Below are positions 11,535 through 11,681 of a stretch of DNA of 11,681 nucleotides, piece by piece. Position 1 is the stretch's first letter. The number at the start of each line of letters is the position of its first letter. The translations under genes were made by a program, and so were the position numbers. Origin of the DNA: Haloferacaceae archaeon (GTDB taxonomy: Archaea > Halobacteriota > Halobacteria > Halobacteriales > Haloferacaceae); NCBI GenBank assembly GCA_003554115.1, contig PWFE01000163.1:1-11681 (forward strand). Reading direction: 5' to 3'. Below the pieces are notes generated by a model. That model saw only the letters and a list, made by a program, of their open reading frames with translations. It did not search any database and was not told where the DNA came from.

Positions 11535-11681
11535 CTATCTCCCGTCGGTGAGTTCGCGTTTGGCTTCGTACAGTTCGTCGCTTCGATTGCGGCCGGATTC
11601 GGTTTTCGCGAGTGCTTCGGCGGCTTCAAGGGTGCGGACTGACTGGTCTAAAAATGAGAGAATGTCGCCCGAATAGGCGTA
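11535..11681 (-). CDS. C-terminal end of an unidentified protein (partial)
   Basis: The minus strand is open from the window edge to a TAG at 11535-11537 and encodes the last 48 residues of a protein: YAYSGDILSFLDQSVRTLEAA, then EALAKTESGRNRSDELYEAKRELTDGR. It is helical and charged, with haloarchaeal composition. It converges with the ribbon-helix-helix gene with a two-base gap, so the mRNAs must overlap at their 3' ends or terminate inside coding sequence. I cannot name the family from this fragment. Confidence 0.6.
   Translation of the reverse strand, partial: YAYSGDILSFLDQSVRTLEAAEALAKTESGRNRSDELYEAKRELTDGR

Noticed and set aside
1..11681. CRISPR arrays, insertion sequences, tRNA or rRNA genes, phage or integrase genes
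   Set aside because: No regularly spaced long repeats, transposase motifs, cloverleaf-like sequences or integrases were seen; the dyads are too short and irregularly placed for a CRISPR array.

Overview
The window is ordinary chromosomal DNA from a halophilic archaeon (class Halobacteria). The evidence is moderately high G+C, strongly acidic proteins, haloarchaeal gene families (Tfx, RPA with its associated protein, archaeal Trm1, GlnA beside an Lrp regulator), and TATA-like boxes about 24-28 bp upstream of many start codons, as expected for leaderless mRNAs. The genus cannot be set from the sequence. There are no rRNA or tRNA genes, insertion sequences, CRISPR arrays or prophage genes. No gene-free stretch exceeds 300 bases.

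Layout. 1-633: the 3' part of an M29 aminopeptidase. 704-2667: a divergent lrp/glnA pair (nitrogen control and glutamine synthesis). 2702-4989, minus strand: a PAP2 membrane phosphatase and a YihY/BrkB-like membrane protein with an unusual acidic linker and C-terminal membrane domain. 5102-6229, minus: Trm1, which dimethylates G26 of tRNA. It is divergent from a small SWIM zinc-finger protein (6310-6657). 6699-7058, minus: a stand-alone CheY-like receiver. 7124-7795, minus: an unrecognised multi-pass membrane protein, divergent from a Cys-cluster/TRAM protein (7886-8368). 8446-8952: a Tfx-family regulator, convergent with a 97-residue Cys-rich protein (8960-9253, minus). 9445-11009: a two-gene operon for a single-strand DNA-binding protein and its partner (rpa3-rpap3 type, ATGA overlap). 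11128-11532: a ribbon-helix-helix/coiled-coil protein. 11535-11681, minus: the 3' end of an unidentified gene.

The genes are mostly separately transcribed housekeeping and regulatory units. The only tight operon is rpa3-rpap3. Promoter spacing argues for shorter N-termini than the longest reading frames for yihY, trm1, the SWIM gene, the 223-aa membrane protein and tfx.

The main unexpected signals are non-coding. (1) A 15-bp dyad, GTAR-N7-YTAC, occurs ten times by hand scan where about 0.5 would be expected. Seven copies lie in the small intergenic spaces, mostly on or just after stop codons, and five cluster in and beside lrp. (2) The rpa3 leader holds a putative leaderless 13-codon ORF that begins at the predicted transcription start and ends in an ATGA overlap with rpa3, plus a 7-bp inverted repeat that would cover the ribosome-binding site. 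(3) The ribbon-helix-helix gene has a similar leader: a mini-ORF and a 7-bp dyad that pairs the first base of the start codon and holds the Shine-Dalgarno sequence in its loop.
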